Assembly: GCA_002394395.1 (NCBI GenBank)
Contig: DGTR01000006.1
Location: 1 to 64,000 of the forward strand
Length of the DNA: 64,000 nt
Direction: 5' to 3'
From: Bacteroidales bacterium UBA4331
Lineage (GTDB): Bacteria; Bacteroidota; Bacteroidia; Bacteroidales; Paludibacteraceae
In this document: piece after piece, positions 23,842 through 32,974 of the stretch
How the letters are laid out: the number at the start of each line of letters is the position of its first letter
Position numbering within the stretch: position 1 is the stretch's first letter
Translations under genes and position numbers: made by a program
The notes under the pieces: generated by a model
The model's database searches: none
Told to the model about the DNA's origin: nothing
What the model saw: only the letters and a program-made list of their open reading frames with translations

Positions 23842-26739
23842 ATGAAAAAGTTACTTGTCATTTTGTTGTCTTGTTTGTGCATCGCAGCGCAAGGCAAGGA
23901 GTACGCTTATCAGAGCGTGGACGGCGACCCGATGGGCGCACGTATCTACAAGTTGGAGAATGGTCTGACCGTTTATTTGACCCAGAACAAAACGGAACCC
24001 GTGATCCAGACATTTATCGCTGTGCGGGCAGGTGCGCAGAATGACCCCCTGGAGTCCACCGGATTGGCGCACTACCAGGAGCATATCATGTTCAAAGGAA
24101 CCAAGAGTTACGGTACAACCGATTATGAGAAGGAGCTGCCGAATCTGCTTGCCATTGATTCGCTGTATGAAATATATGGCAAAACGGCGGACGAAAAGGA
24201 ACGCAAGGCGATATATCATTTGATAGATTCTTTTTCATACGAAAGCTCGAAGATCGCGATAGCGAATGAGTTTGACAAACTGATGTCCGGAATCGGTGCG
24301 AGTGGTGTGAACGCCTATACCAGTACAGACCGGACATGCTATCACGAAGTCATACCATCGGGCGAATTGGTGCGGTGGGCGATGATTGAGTCCGACCGGT
24401 TCAGAAATCTTGTTATCCGCGGATTCCACACCGAATTAGAGGCGGTATATGAGGAATATAATCTCTCCACAACGAATGATTTCAGAAAAGCCCATCTGGC
24501 TCTCAACCAGATATTGTACCCCAATATCCCTTACCGCCAACACACGGTATTAGGAACCCAAGAGGACTTGAAGAACCCCAGTATCAAGAATATCCGGGCC
24601 TTCTATGACACCTATTATCGTCCCAATAACGTGGCGATATGTCTGTCCGGAGATTTTGAGTTTGACCATGCAATAGAAGTGATTGATGCCTATTTCGGCA
24701 AATGGGAAGCAAAAGAGATTCCCGCACCTGCCCGTTACGAACAGCCCTCCTTGAAGGGGCATAAAGATACGGTCGTATACGGCAAGGAGGCTCCCGAGGT
24801 CTATATGGCATGGAAACTGCCGGACGTGAAGGATAAGGACATGGATGCCTTGGAAGTGCTGGATTATATCTTGCAGAACGGCAAATGCGGTCTGTTGGAT
24901 GTGGATATTGAGCAGAAACAGACTCTTTTGTCCGTGTCCTCGATGCTATGGGACGGAGTGGATTATTCGACGTATTACCTGATCGGTTCACCCAAAGAGA
25001 AACAGTCCTTGGAGGAGGTGCGTACTATTTTGTTGGCGGAGATAGACAAATTGAAGAAGGGAGACTTCTCCGAGGAACTTATTCCTGCAATCCTCCGCAA
25101 CAAGAAACGTACCGAATTGGTACAACTGCAATATAACAGTACCCGCGTGGATAAGTTCATTGACGCACATATCTATGACATTCCTTATGAAGAGATTGTG
25201 CATAACATGGCGCGAAAAGAGAAAATTACCAAAGAGGATGTTGTCCGTGTTGCGAATGCTTATTTCACAGATAGTTACGCTTGCGTGCTAAAGGAGCATA
25301 ACGAAGATTCCAATCCTCCCAAAATGGAGAAACCCCAGATCACGCCGATCGAGATGAACCGTGAACAAACGTCTGAGTTCTACAACCGGTTAATGGTGAT
25401 TCCCTCGGAGCGGAATGAACCCCAGTTCCTTGATTTCGAGAAAGATATCCAAAAGACCAAGCTTGCTTCTGATGTCGAGTTGCTCTATCGCCAAAACACG
25501 GAGAATGACTTGAGCAAGTTGGTCTTTATTACCAAAAAAGGAACCGATCAGGATCCGTATCTGGGTATGGGAGCCGGATTATTAAGCTATTTGGGCACGG
25601 ATAAGATGACAACAGAGCAATACCAGACCGCTTTGTACCGGGAGGCGGCTGAGGCTTGGGTTAGCAGTTCCGATAACGAAAGTTATTTCTATCTGTACGG
25701 ATTGAAAGAGTCGCTGCCGAACGCTTTGGCGCTGATGGAAGAACATGTATTGACGGCGAAAGGGGACGAGGCGGTACTGGCGGAGTTGATCAATGACCGA
25801 ATCAAGGCGCACGAGGACGCCAAAAAGGACCAGCGGATTTGTTTTTCACAATTAACGGCGTATGGCTTCTATGGCGCGGAAGCGAACAAGAACCGTATTC
25901 TGCCGCCGAAACAGATGCGTAAAGTGCATTCGGAGGATCTGCTGGTACGGATACGTGAACTGGTGCCTGCCATAGAAAGAGTAGTCTATTACGGTCCTCT
26001 GCCGGAGGATGAGGTCATAAAGATGCTGGCTTCTTCGCAACTACTCGCCAAAGCCAATCCCGCAGTACGCAAAGAACCGAAACATATTGAGATACAGGAG
26101 GTTCATAAGAACGAAGTACTGATCGCGCCCTACAAGGCGAACAACGTCTATATATGCGCTTATGCCAACTGGGGAGAAACATACAACCCGAAGGAACGTG
26201 CTGCTATCGCCCTCTTTAATGAGTATTTTGACGGTTCGATGGGAGGAATCGTCTTCCAGGAAATGCGGGAGGCACGCGCTCTCTGTTACGCTTCTTGGGC
26301 GGATTATTGCATGGCGGATTACAAGGGCGAGAAAAACTATATGCAGAAAGGTGTCATGTCGCAAAACGACAAACTGAAGGATTGTATCCTGACGCTGGAT
26401 ATGCTCTGCAACGATATGCCCGTCTCGCAGGCAGCTTTTGATAACGCCAAAGAGGCACTCATCAAGCAGATTGAACAACGTCGTTTTGTCAGGGAAAATG
26501 CCATATGGTCATATATCAATTTCGAAGAACTCGGATGGGAATATGACATCTTCAAGGATGTGTACGAAGAGGTAAAGAAAATGACCATAGACGATGTCCT
26601 TCAGTTCCAGAAGGAGCACGTCGCTAATCATACCTGGCGCTATATGATCCTCGGAGACCCGAAGGAACTGGATAACACGTTCCTGAAAAATCTGGGAAAA
26701 GTGAAGAATGTATCTCTCAAGGACATCTTTGTCTATTAA
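23842..26739 (+). CDS. M16 family zinc metallopeptidase (insulinase/pitrilysin-like), exported
   Basis: 965 residues from the ATG at 23842; the in-frame ATG at 23761 is upstream of the promoter box. MKKLLVILLSCLCIAAQG is a signal peptide, so the enzyme acts in the periplasm or outer envelope. The inverted zinc motif is HYQEH (77-81), with E80 catalytic and H77/H81 binding zinc; a distal Glu in AVYEEYN (about 204-205) is the probable third ligand. The spacing is longer than usual because of an insert after GTTDYEKELP. A second M16-like half follows from about residue 540 and seems to lack the motif, as usual in two-domain members. Substrate unknown. Confidence 0.92.
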   Translation: MKKLLVILLSCLCIAAQGKEYAYQSVDGDPMGARIYKLENGLTVYLTQNKTEPVIQTFIAVRAGAQNDPLESTGLAHYQEHIMFKGTKSYGTTDYEKELPNLLAIDSLYEIYGKTADEKERKAIYHLIDSFSYESSKIAIANEFDKLMSGIGASGVNAYTSTDRTCYHEVIPSGELVRWAMIESDRFRNLVIRGFHTELEAVYEEYNLSTTNDFRKAHLALNQILYPNIPYRQHTVLGTQEDLKNPSIKNIRAFYDTYYRPNNVAICLSGDFEFDHAIEVIDAYFGKWEAKEIPAPARYEQPSLKGHKDTVVYGKEAPEVYMAWKLPDVKDKDMDALEVLDYILQNGKCGLLDVDIEQKQTLLSVSSMLWDGVDYSTYYLIGSPKEKQSLEEVRTILLAEIDKLKKGDFSEELIPAILRNKKRTELVQLQYNSTRVDKFIDAHIYDIPYEEIVHNMARKEKITKEDVVRVANAYFTDSYACVLKEHNEDSNPPKMEKPQITPIEMNREQTSEFYNRLMVIPSERNEPQFLDFEKDIQKTKLASDVELLYRQNTENDLSKLVFITKKGTDQDPYLGMGAGLLSYLGTDKMTTEQYQTALYREAAEAWVSSSDNESYFYLYGLKESLPNALALMEEHVLTAKGDEAVLAELINDRIKAHEDAKKDQRICFSQLTAYGFYGAEANKNRILPPKQMRKVHSEDLLVRIRELVPAIERVVYYGPLPEDEVIKMLASSQLLAKANPAVRKEPKHIEIQEVHKNEVLIAPYKANNVYICAYANWGETYNPKERAAIALFNEYFDGSMGGIVFQEMREARALCYASWADYCMADYKGEKNYMQKGVMSQNDKLKDCILTLDMLCNDMPVSQAAFDNAKEALIKQIEQRRFVRENAIWSYINFEELGWEYDIFKDVYEEVKKMTIDDVLQFQKEHVANHTWRYMILGDPKELDNTFLKNLGKVKNVSLKDIFVY

Positions 26740-26809
26740 GAGCATAACCGCCTGGAAGCCAGAACGATCTCATTTCCCGAAAAAAAGGACAAATATACCG
26801 AGATAAATT

Positions 26810-26863
26810 TATGTATAAAATACATATACCTCTTGTGTAATTGAAAAATTTGTTGTATCTTTG
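26810..26863 (+). promoter_or_regulatory. tdk: Promoter of tdk with upstream palindrome
   Basis: TTG at 26833-26835, 20 bases, TATCTTTG at 26856-26863. The perfect palindrome TATGTAT-AAA-ATACATA lies just upstream at 26810-26826. Confidence 0.75.
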
Positions 26864-26889
26864 CAGCCGCAAATCAAAAATGCAAAGAT

Positions 26890-27483
26890 ATGTTTTCGGA
26901 ACGAGACACCAAAGGACCCAGTTTGAGAAAAGGCTCTATTGAAGTTGTATGCGGATCGATGTTCTCCGGTAAGACAGAGGAACTCATCCGTCGTATGAAG
27001 CGCGCGAAGTTCGCCAAACTGCGCGTGGAGATCTATAAACCCGCCATCGATGTGCGGTATAGTGACGAAGATGTGGTCTCGCATGACCGCAATGTCATCC
27101 AATCCACGCCGGTGGACAGCAGCCAGAATATCCTGCTGATGGTCGATGACATTGATGTGGTGGGTATCGACGAGGCGCAGTTCTTCGATATGGGTATCGT
27201 CGAGGTATGCAAGCAGCTGGCGGATCGCGGCATCCGCGTCATCTGTGCGGGTCTCGATATGGATTTCAAGGGTGTGCCTTTTGGTCCGATGCCTGCGCTG
27301 ATGGCGATTGCCGATGATGTGTATAAGACCCATGCTATCTGCGTGCATTGCGGTGATCTGGCGTATGTGAGCCATCGTCTGGTGGCTTCCGATAAACGCG
27401 TTTTGTTAGGCGAGACAGACAGTTATGAACCTCTCTGCCGCGAATGCTATAATAAAGCCATCGCTGCTGAAGAAGCAAAATGA
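26890..27483 (+). CDS. tdk: Thymidine kinase (type II)
   Basis: 197 residues, usual length. It phosphorylates thymidine to dTMP with ATP (pyrimidine salvage, cytoplasm). P-loop GSMFSGKT (22-29); DEAQFF supplies the catalytic Glu region; zinc-binding cysteines are in CVHC and CREC, within the family signature GETDSYEPLCRECY. It is followed after 19 nt by priA. The stop codon sits inside a 15-nt tandem repeat that continues to the next start. Confidence 0.96.
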   Translation: MFSERDTKGPSLRKGSIEVVCGSMFSGKTEELIRRMKRAKFAKLRVEIYKPAIDVRYSDEDVVSHDRNVIQSTPVDSSQNILLMVDDIDVVGIDEAQFFDMGIVEVCKQLADRGIRVICAGLDMDFKGVPFGPMPALMAIADDVYKTHAICVHCGDLAYVSHRLVASDKRVLLGETDSYEPLCRECYNKAIAAEEAK

Positions 27484-27507
27484 CCAAATGGTAAATGACC
27501 AGATGGT
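27478..27507 (+). repeat. 15-nt tandem repeat between tdk and priA
   Basis: AAATGACCAAATGGT then AAATGACCAGATGGT. It spans the tdk stop and the priA start region. The same unit occurs at 29529 and 59528. Confidence 0.8.
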
Positions 27508-29515
27508 ACATTACATTGATGTCATATTACCCTTAGCCATCCGAGATTGTTACACGTATAGCATCCCGGATGGTTTATCTATACCTGCACCGGGGACCCG
27601 AGTGATCGTGCCGCTGATGAAAAAAGAGGTACGCGGCATCGTCCTAAGAGAACATACGGAGCCGGTGGATGCTTCTTTTGCAGCGAAGATCAAACCGATC
27701 AGTTCGGTGAGCGACACGGCGCCGATGGTCTCGAGAGAGCAGTTGGCCCTCTGGCAATGGATGAGCGCATATTATATGTGTACGCTTGGCGAGGTGATGG
27801 CTGCGGCGCTTCCGGCAGGCTTAGACAAGCGTCTCTTAGATCCTCCCAAACGCAGGAGGACGTATATTGCGCCCTATACCGGACCGGTCGAACCGATGCA
27901 TCCGCTGACGGCTGCGCAGCAGAAAAGTACCGATGAAATCGAGCATTTTTGGACTTTCGGCAAGCAGATTGTGTTGCTGCATGGCGTTACTTCGTCCGGC
28001 AAGACGGATATCTATATCCATCTGATTGAGAAACAGATTGCGGCGGGCAAGAATGTGCTCTATCTGGTACCGGAGATTGCTTTAACGACCCAGCTAACCT
28101 CCCGGCTTCAACGGATATTCGGCGATAAGCTCTCCGTCTATCACAGTCGTTTTACCGACGCAGAACGAGAAGAACTCTATCATTCCTCGGCGAGAAAGGA
28201 ACCGCACGTAGTGATCGGTGCACGAAGCGCTATCTTTCTGCCCATTCCGAATGTGGGCTTAGTTATTGTTGACGAAGAGCACGAGCCGAGCTACAAGCAG
28301 TCGGAACCCGATCCTCGCTATCATGCCCGCGCTGCGGCTATCGTTCTCGCGCAGGAGCATCATGCGTCTGTACTATTGGGAACGGCTACACCCTCGATGG
28401 AATCGTACTTTTTGGCACAAAAAGGGGTGTACGGTCTGGTCTCGCTGACGGAGCGTTACGGAGGTGTTGAGATGCCGGATATTCACCTGATCGACCTCAG
28501 ACAACAATATAACCGCAAGGAGATGTATGGTCATTTCAGCGACCCGTTGGTAGCGCGAATGCGTGAGGTGTTGGCGGATGGGAAGCAGGTCATTCTCTTT
28601 CAGAACCGCCGTGGCTATGCGCCGCAGGTCCAATGTATCTCGTGCGGCGAGCCGCCCCGATGTGTGCAATGCGATGTGCCGATGACTTGGCATAAACGCG
28701 AGAATGAACTGCGATGCCATTATTGCGGCTACCACATGCCCGTTCCGGCCGTGTGTCCGACCTGCGGCGGAGAACTGAAGGCTATCGGTTTTGGCACGGA
28801 ACGCATAGAGGACGAGATACAGACGCTATTTCCGGAGGCACGCGTGCTGAGGATGGATCTGGACACGACGCGTAACCGGTCGGCGTATCAGGATATCATC
28901 AATGCCTTTGCCAATCACGAGTGTGATATCCTCGTGGGGACGCAGATGGTGACGAAAGGGCTGCATTTCGACGACGTACGGTTAGTGGCAGTACTGAACG
29001 CGGATCCGCTCTTTAACCAACCGGATTTCCGCGCGTATGAGCGAGCGTACCAGATGTTGGAGCAAGTGGCAGGTCGCGCAGGGCGGAAAGGAACAAAAGG
29101 AGAGGTCATTATACAGAGTTTTGAACCGCGGAATGTGGTTCTTGGTATGGTGCAAAATCATGATTACGAAGCCTTGTACAACCATCAGATAGCAGAGCGG
29201 AAACTATTCAATTATCCCCCATTTTATCGGGTGATTCGTCTTCAGTTGCGCGATCATAACGGCGTGCGGGTGCATCAAGCTGTGACGCAGTTGCAAGGGT
29301 ATCTGGTGAAGATCTTCGGTCCGCGCGTTTCGGGAGTGATTATTCCGGCGGTAGAGAAGATACAGGCTTATACGATTCGTGAGCTCACACTACGTATTGA
29401 GCAAGGCGCCAACATGTCGGAAGCCAAACGCAGATTAAAGGAGGCAATCGATCAAGTTTGGTCGATTCCATCGGTAAAAAATGTAAAAATTGTAATAGAT
29501 GTAGATCCGCAATAA
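27503..29515 (+). CDS. priA: Primosomal protein N' (replication restart helicase)
   Basis: 670 residues from the ATG at 27503 (MVHYIDVILPLAIRDCYTYS), which matches the usual start of PriA; in-frame ATGs at 27488 and 27425 are less likely. PriA is a 3'-5' DNA helicase that reloads the replisome at stalled forks. Seen: Walker A GVTSSGKT, the DEEH box in VIVDEEHEPSYKQ, LLGTATPSMES, the zinc-binding cysteine array (CISCGEPPRCVQC, CHYCGYH, CPTCGG) and helicase motifs near GTQMVTKGLHFD and QVAGRAGR. Probably cotranscribed with tdk and the downstream kinase-like gene. Confidence 0.95.
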   Translation: MVHYIDVILPLAIRDCYTYSIPDGLSIPAPGTRVIVPLMKKEVRGIVLREHTEPVDASFAAKIKPISSVSDTAPMVSREQLALWQWMSAYYMCTLGEVMAAALPAGLDKRLLDPPKRRRTYIAPYTGPVEPMHPLTAAQQKSTDEIEHFWTFGKQIVLLHGVTSSGKTDIYIHLIEKQIAAGKNVLYLVPEIALTTQLTSRLQRIFGDKLSVYHSRFTDAEREELYHSSARKEPHVVIGARSAIFLPIPNVGLVIVDEEHEPSYKQSEPDPRYHARAAAIVLAQEHHASVLLGTATPSMESYFLAQKGVYGLVSLTERYGGVEMPDIHLIDLRQQYNRKEMYGHFSDPLVARMREVLADGKQVILFQNRRGYAPQVQCISCGEPPRCVQCDVPMTWHKRENELRCHYCGYHMPVPAVCPTCGGELKAIGFGTERIEDEIQTLFPEARVLRMDLDTTRNRSAYQDIINAFANHECDILVGTQMVTKGLHFDDVRLVAVLNADPLFNQPDFRAYERAYQMLEQVAGRAGRKGTKGEVIIQSFEPRNVVLGMVQNHDYEALYNHQIAERKLFNYPPFYRVIRLQLRDHNGVRVHQAVTQLQGYLVKIFGPRVSGVIIPAVEKIQAYTIRELTLRIEQGANMSEAKRRLKEAIDQVWSIPSVKNVKIVIDVDPQ

Positions 29516-29543
29516 ATGAATAAATAGTAAATGACCAAATTGT
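29514..29543 (+). repeat. 15-nt tandem repeat between priA and the kinase gene
   Basis: AAATGAATAAATAGT then AAATGACCAAATTGT, followed by AAATAGC. Variants of the unit at 27478. Confidence 0.7.
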
Positions 29544-29553
29544 AAATAGCTTT

Positions 29554-30501
29554 ATGATAGAAGAATCAAAATGCCGGGTGGCATATATTAATGAGATGAT
29601 TGAGTCCGGGCGCGCGGAACAGTTGGTGGCGGATGGTGAGAAATATCATGCCGAGCAGTTGCAGCAGATAACTAAGGACATCTGCTCGCGTGAACAAGTG
29701 CGGGTCGTGTTGATTGCCGGTCCGTCTTCATCAGGCAAGACCAGTACGAGTCACCGTCTGTGTCTGGAGTTGTTGGCGCAAGGCAAGAAGCCGGTAGCGC
29801 TGTCGCTGGATAACTGGTTCTTGGAACAAGATCAGTTAGTGCCGGACAAAGACGGAAAGAAAGATTACGAGAGCGTCTATGCCCTGAACTTGGAGCAGTT
29901 AGACAAGGACCTGCGCGGGCTGATAGCCGGCGAAGAGGTGGCGTTGCCGACCTTCAATTTTCTGACGGGGAAAAGGGAGTATAACGGCGAGACGCTGCAA
30001 TTAGAGGCTGAGACTGTGTTAGTTATCGAAGGAATCCATGCGCTCAATCCCATCTTGACCGAACATATCGAAGCAGCTTGCAAGTACCGCATTTATGCGG
30101 CTCCGATGAGCCATGTGACACTGGATGGTGAGCGGTGGGTACCGACATATGTGAACCGTTTGTTACGCAGAATGAGTCGTGACTTGCGTACGCGCGGCAA
30201 GTCTCCACAGGCTACTATCGCCTTGTGGCCGGATGTGATTGAAGGCGAAGCGCAATGGATAGAGCCGTTTAGGAATGAGGCGGACGCTTTCTTCGATACC
30301 GCTATGACGTATGAGTTGTCGGCAATCAGACTAACGATAGAAACAGCCTTGCAAACGGTGCCGGCAGTAGCAGAGGAGTATCCGATGGCAGAGCAGCTGC
30401 TTTACTTCCTGAGTTTCTTCGAGCCGCTGGAGGCTTCGTTTGTGCCACGAACCTCCATATTGAGGGAGTTTATAGGCGGAAGTCAATTCAATGTGGGGTA
30501 A
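29554..30501 (+). CDS. Uridine kinase / phosphoribulokinase-family nucleoside kinase
   Basis: 315 residues. P-loop GPSSSGKT (56-63), then LSLDNWFLEQ (the nucleoside-binding Asp region), LPTFNFLTGKREY and VIEGIHALNP, all typical of the uridine kinase/PRK family. Many Bacteroidetes relatives are about 550 residues with an N-terminal threonyl-tRNA-synthetase-like region; this one has only the kinase part, and upstream sequence is occupied by priA, so it is a natural short form or an old truncation. Probable role: phosphorylation of a pyrimidine nucleoside, which would suit cotranscription with tdk. Exact substrate not determinable here. Confidence 0.85.
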   Translation: MIEESKCRVAYINEMIESGRAEQLVADGEKYHAEQLQQITKDICSREQVRVVLIAGPSSSGKTSTSHRLCLELLAQGKKPVALSLDNWFLEQDQLVPDKDGKKDYESVYALNLEQLDKDLRGLIAGEEVALPTFNFLTGKREYNGETLQLEAETVLVIEGIHALNPILTEHIEAACKYRIYAAPMSHVTLDGERWVPTYVNRLLRRMSRDLRTRGKSPQATIALWPDVIEGEAQWIEPFRNEADAFFDTAMTYELSAIRLTIETALQTVPAVAEEYPMAEQLLYFLSFFEPLEASFVPRTSILREFIGGSQFNVG

Positions 30502-30535
30502 AAAAAAGAGGCGGTCGATGACCGTCTCTTTTTTG
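30501..30535. terminator. Bidirectional terminator between kinase gene and tRNA-Met
   Basis: An A-run, GAGGCGGTC, loop GAT, GACCGTCTC, then a T-run. The symmetrical A/T flanks let it serve the + strand operon and the - strand tRNA. Confidence 0.85.
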
Positions 30536-30609
30536 TAGCGGGACCCAGGATTGAACTGGGGACCTCATGATTATGAATCATGCGCTCTAACCAGCTGAGC
30601 TATCCCGCC
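30536..30609 (-). tRNA. tRNA-Met (CAT), elongator type
   Basis: The 74 nt fold as a complete cloverleaf on the minus strand: acceptor GGCGGGA/TCCCGCT, D-stem GCTC/GAGC, anticodon stem CATGA/TCATG with loop TTCATAA (anticodon CAT), T-stem CCCAG/CTGGG and discriminator A. CCA is not encoded. There is no run of three G-C pairs in the anticodon stem and position 1-72 pairs (G-T), so it is not the initiator. A tRNA-Ile with modified CAT anticodon cannot be fully excluded. Confidence 0.93.
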
Positions 30610-30637
30610 AACACCTCGTTTTTTACGAAAGCGGGTG

Positions 30638-30669
30638 CAAAAGTACTGCTTTTTTTTGACATACGCAAA
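30638..30669 (-). promoter_or_regulatory. Promoter of tRNA-Met
   Basis: On the minus strand, TTTG (30669-30666), 20 bases, TACTTTTG (30645-30638). The tRNA therefore has its own promoter between it and metG. Confidence 0.8.
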
Positions 30670-30701
30670 TTTTTTTGCATTTTTTTGTCAAAAAAAGCGA
30701 T

Positions 30702-32795
30702 TTATCCTACTTGACAGCCGTTTTTGACGGGTGCAGAGACGGTGGTGACGACGAGTTTGCCGTCAGCATCGACTGCGGAGAGGATCATTCCCTGGGATTC
30801 AATACCCATCATTTTTCTCGGCGGGAAGTTCGCGATGAAGAGCACTTGTTTGCCGATGAGTACCGATGGATCCGGGTAAGATTGCGCGATACCACTTAAA
30901 ATAGTACGCTCACCCATGCCGTCGTCCAATTTAAATTGTAGGAGTCGATCTGATTTTTTTACATTCGTACATTCCAGCACGGTAGCTACGCGGATGTCAT
31001 TTTTGTCGAATTCATCGATGTTTGTAGCTGCTTTGACGGGTTCCGGACGCCAGTTTTTGAGCGCTTCGGCTTTAGCGGCTTCTTCGTTCTCCTTTTTGAT
31101 GCGCTCGAGCCGATCGAGTTGTGCCTGGATCGCGGCATCTTCGATCTTCTCAAAGAGCAGGGATACTTCACCGAGTTGCTCACCGGTGGAAAGGAGATCG
31201 ATACGGCCTAAATCTTCCCATCCGGCAGCCTCATTGAGACGAAGCATTCCTCTTAATTTTGCCGATGAAAACGGCAAGAATGGCTCAAAAGCGATAGCGA
31301 GATTGGCTGCGATCTGGAGCGATAGGTGGAGGATTGTTTGTACCCGTTTGGCGACTTCTTCGCTTGTTTCTATCTGTTTGGCGAGTTTCCAAGGCTCGGT
31401 GTCAGCGAGGTATTTGTTACCGATACGGGCGAGGTTCATCGCCTCTTTCTGTGCCTCGCGGAACTTGAAGTTATTGAGCAGGTCTTCGAGGGTGGCTTTG
31501 ACATTCTTAAACTCCTCGATGGTCGCCTTGTCGTAATCGTTCAGTTCTCCGCACGCGGGCACGCGTCCTTCAAAATATTTATTCGTGAGCACGAGCGCGC
31601 GATTGACGAAGTTGCCGTAGATAGCGACGAGTTCGTTGTTATTGCGTGCTTGGAAATCCGACCAGGTGAAGTCGTTATCCTTGGTCTCCGGTGCGTTGGC
31701 GGTGAGGACATAGCGGAGAACATCCTGTTTGCCGGGAAAGTCCTCCAGGTACTCGTTGAGCCAAACCGCCCAGTTGCGGGAAGTGGAGATCTTATCTCCC
31801 TCGAGATTGAGGAACTCGTTGGAGGGAACATTATCCGGCAGGTTGTAACCCTGCGCTTTGAGCATAGCGGGGAAGACGATACAGTGGAAAACGATATTAT
31901 CTTTCCCGATGAAATGGATCATTCTTGTATCTTCCTGCTTCCACCATTTCTGCCAATCGCCGTATTTCTCGGGCTGCTTTTGGCAGAGCTCAATGGTATT
32001 GGAGATATATCCGATCGGGGCGTCGAACCATACGTACAGCACTTTTCCTTCGGCTCCTTCTACAGGCACCGGGATGCCCCAGTCCAGGTCACGTGTGACG
32101 GCACGGGGTTTGAGTCCTCCGTCGAGCCAGGACTTACACTGGCCATAGACGTTCGGCCTCCATTCCTTATGGTTATTGAGGATCCAGTCCTCCAGCCATG
32201 CCTGGTATTGGTCGAGGGGCAGGTACCAGTGTTTGGTAGCTTTCTTTGCGAGCGGATTGCCGGTCTCGGCGTTGTAGGGATTGATGAGCTCGTCGGGCGA
32301 AAGGGTTGCGCCGCATTTCTCACATTGGTCTCCATAAGCGCCCAATGAATGGCAGCGCGGGCACTCGCCGCGGATGTTTCGGTCGGTAAGGAAATGTCCG
32401 GTCTCGGGGTCGTAGAACTGCTCGGAGGTCTCCTCTACAAACTGTCCGGCATCGTACATCGCGCGGAAATAATCCGACGCGAACCGATGATGTGTCGGCG
32501 AAGTGGTTCGGGAGTAGATATCGAACGATATACCGAACTCCGCGAATGAACGCTTGATCAACTCATGGTAGCGATCGACGACCTGCTGGGTGGTGATACC
32601 TTCTTTTCGCGCGCGGATGGTTACCGGCACGCCGTGTTCATCACTACCGCAAACAAAGAGCGTCTCTTTACCTTTCAGGCGCAGATATCTGGCGTAGATA
32701 TCCGCAGGAACGTACACTCCGGCGAGGTGTCCAATATGCACGGGTCCGTTCGCATAAGGGAGTGCAGCTGTGATTAAAGTGCGATTAAATGCCAT
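30702..32795 (-). CDS. metG: Methionyl-tRNA synthetase
   Basis: 697 residues. Class I synthetase charging tRNA-Met in the cytoplasm. HIGH motif at 20-23 (PVHIGHLAGVY); KMSKS-type motif as KISTS near residue 335; zinc-knuckle cysteines in CPRCHSLGAYGDQCEKCG. The C-terminal about 110 residues (DEFDKNDIRVATVLEC to the end) are the EMAP/Trbp111-like tRNA-binding and dimerisation domain. tRNA-Met lies 92 nt downstream on the same strand. The probable promoter is at 32943-32974, inside the start of the divergent barrel gene. Confidence 0.97.
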   Translation of the reverse strand: MAFNRTLITAALPYANGPVHIGHLAGVYVPADIYARYLRLKGKETLFVCGSDEHGVPVTIRARKEGITTQQVVDRYHELIKRSFAEFGISFDIYSRTTSPTHHRFASDYFRAMYDAGQFVEETSEQFYDPETGHFLTDRNIRGECPRCHSLGAYGDQCEKCGATLSPDELINPYNAETGNPLAKKATKHWYLPLDQYQAWLEDWILNNHKEWRPNVYGQCKSWLDGGLKPRAVTRDLDWGIPVPVEGAEGKVLYVWFDAPIGYISNTIELCQKQPEKYGDWQKWWKQEDTRMIHFIGKDNIVFHCIVFPAMLKAQGYNLPDNVPSNEFLNLEGDKISTSRNWAVWLNEYLEDFPGKQDVLRYVLTANAPETKDNDFTWSDFQARNNNELVAIYGNFVNRALVLTNKYFEGRVPACGELNDYDKATIEEFKNVKATLEDLLNNFKFREAQKEAMNLARIGNKYLADTEPWKLAKQIETSEEVAKRVQTILHLSLQIAANLAIAFEPFLPFSSAKLRGMLRLNEAAGWEDLGRIDLLSTGEQLGEVSLLFEKIEDAAIQAQLDRLERIKKENEEAAKAEALKNWRPEPVKAATNIDEFDKNDIRVATVLECTNVKKSDRLLQFKLDDGMGERTILSGIAQSYPDPSVLIGKQVLFIANFPPRKMMGIESQGMILSAVDADGKLVVTTVSAPVKNGCQVG

Positions 32796-32840
32796 ATTTT
32801 GTGTAATTTTTAGTTCAAATGTAAAAAAAAGCGTAAATTT

Positions 32841-32872
32841 TTTGCGTATGTCAAAAAAAATTAGTACTTTTG
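32841..32872 (+). promoter_or_regulatory. Promoter of the outer-membrane barrel gene
   Basis: TTTG at 32841-32844, 20 bases, TACTTTTG at 32865-32872. Confidence 0.8.
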
Positions 32873-32942
32873 CGGCCGCAAAATGGTTTTATAACATAGG
32901 TGATACCTTTCGTCGTATTTTGCGCATGACCGAAATCGGGTG

Positions 32943-32974
32943 CAAAGGTACGAAAAAAAAATGGAAAATACAAA
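32943..32974 (-). promoter_or_regulatory. metG: Probable metG promoter, overlapping the start of the divergent gene
   Basis: Minus strand TTTG (32974-32971), 20 bases, TACCTTTG (32950-32943). Transcripts from this and from the plus promoter at 32841 would overlap over roughly 32879-32936. Confidence 0.7.
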
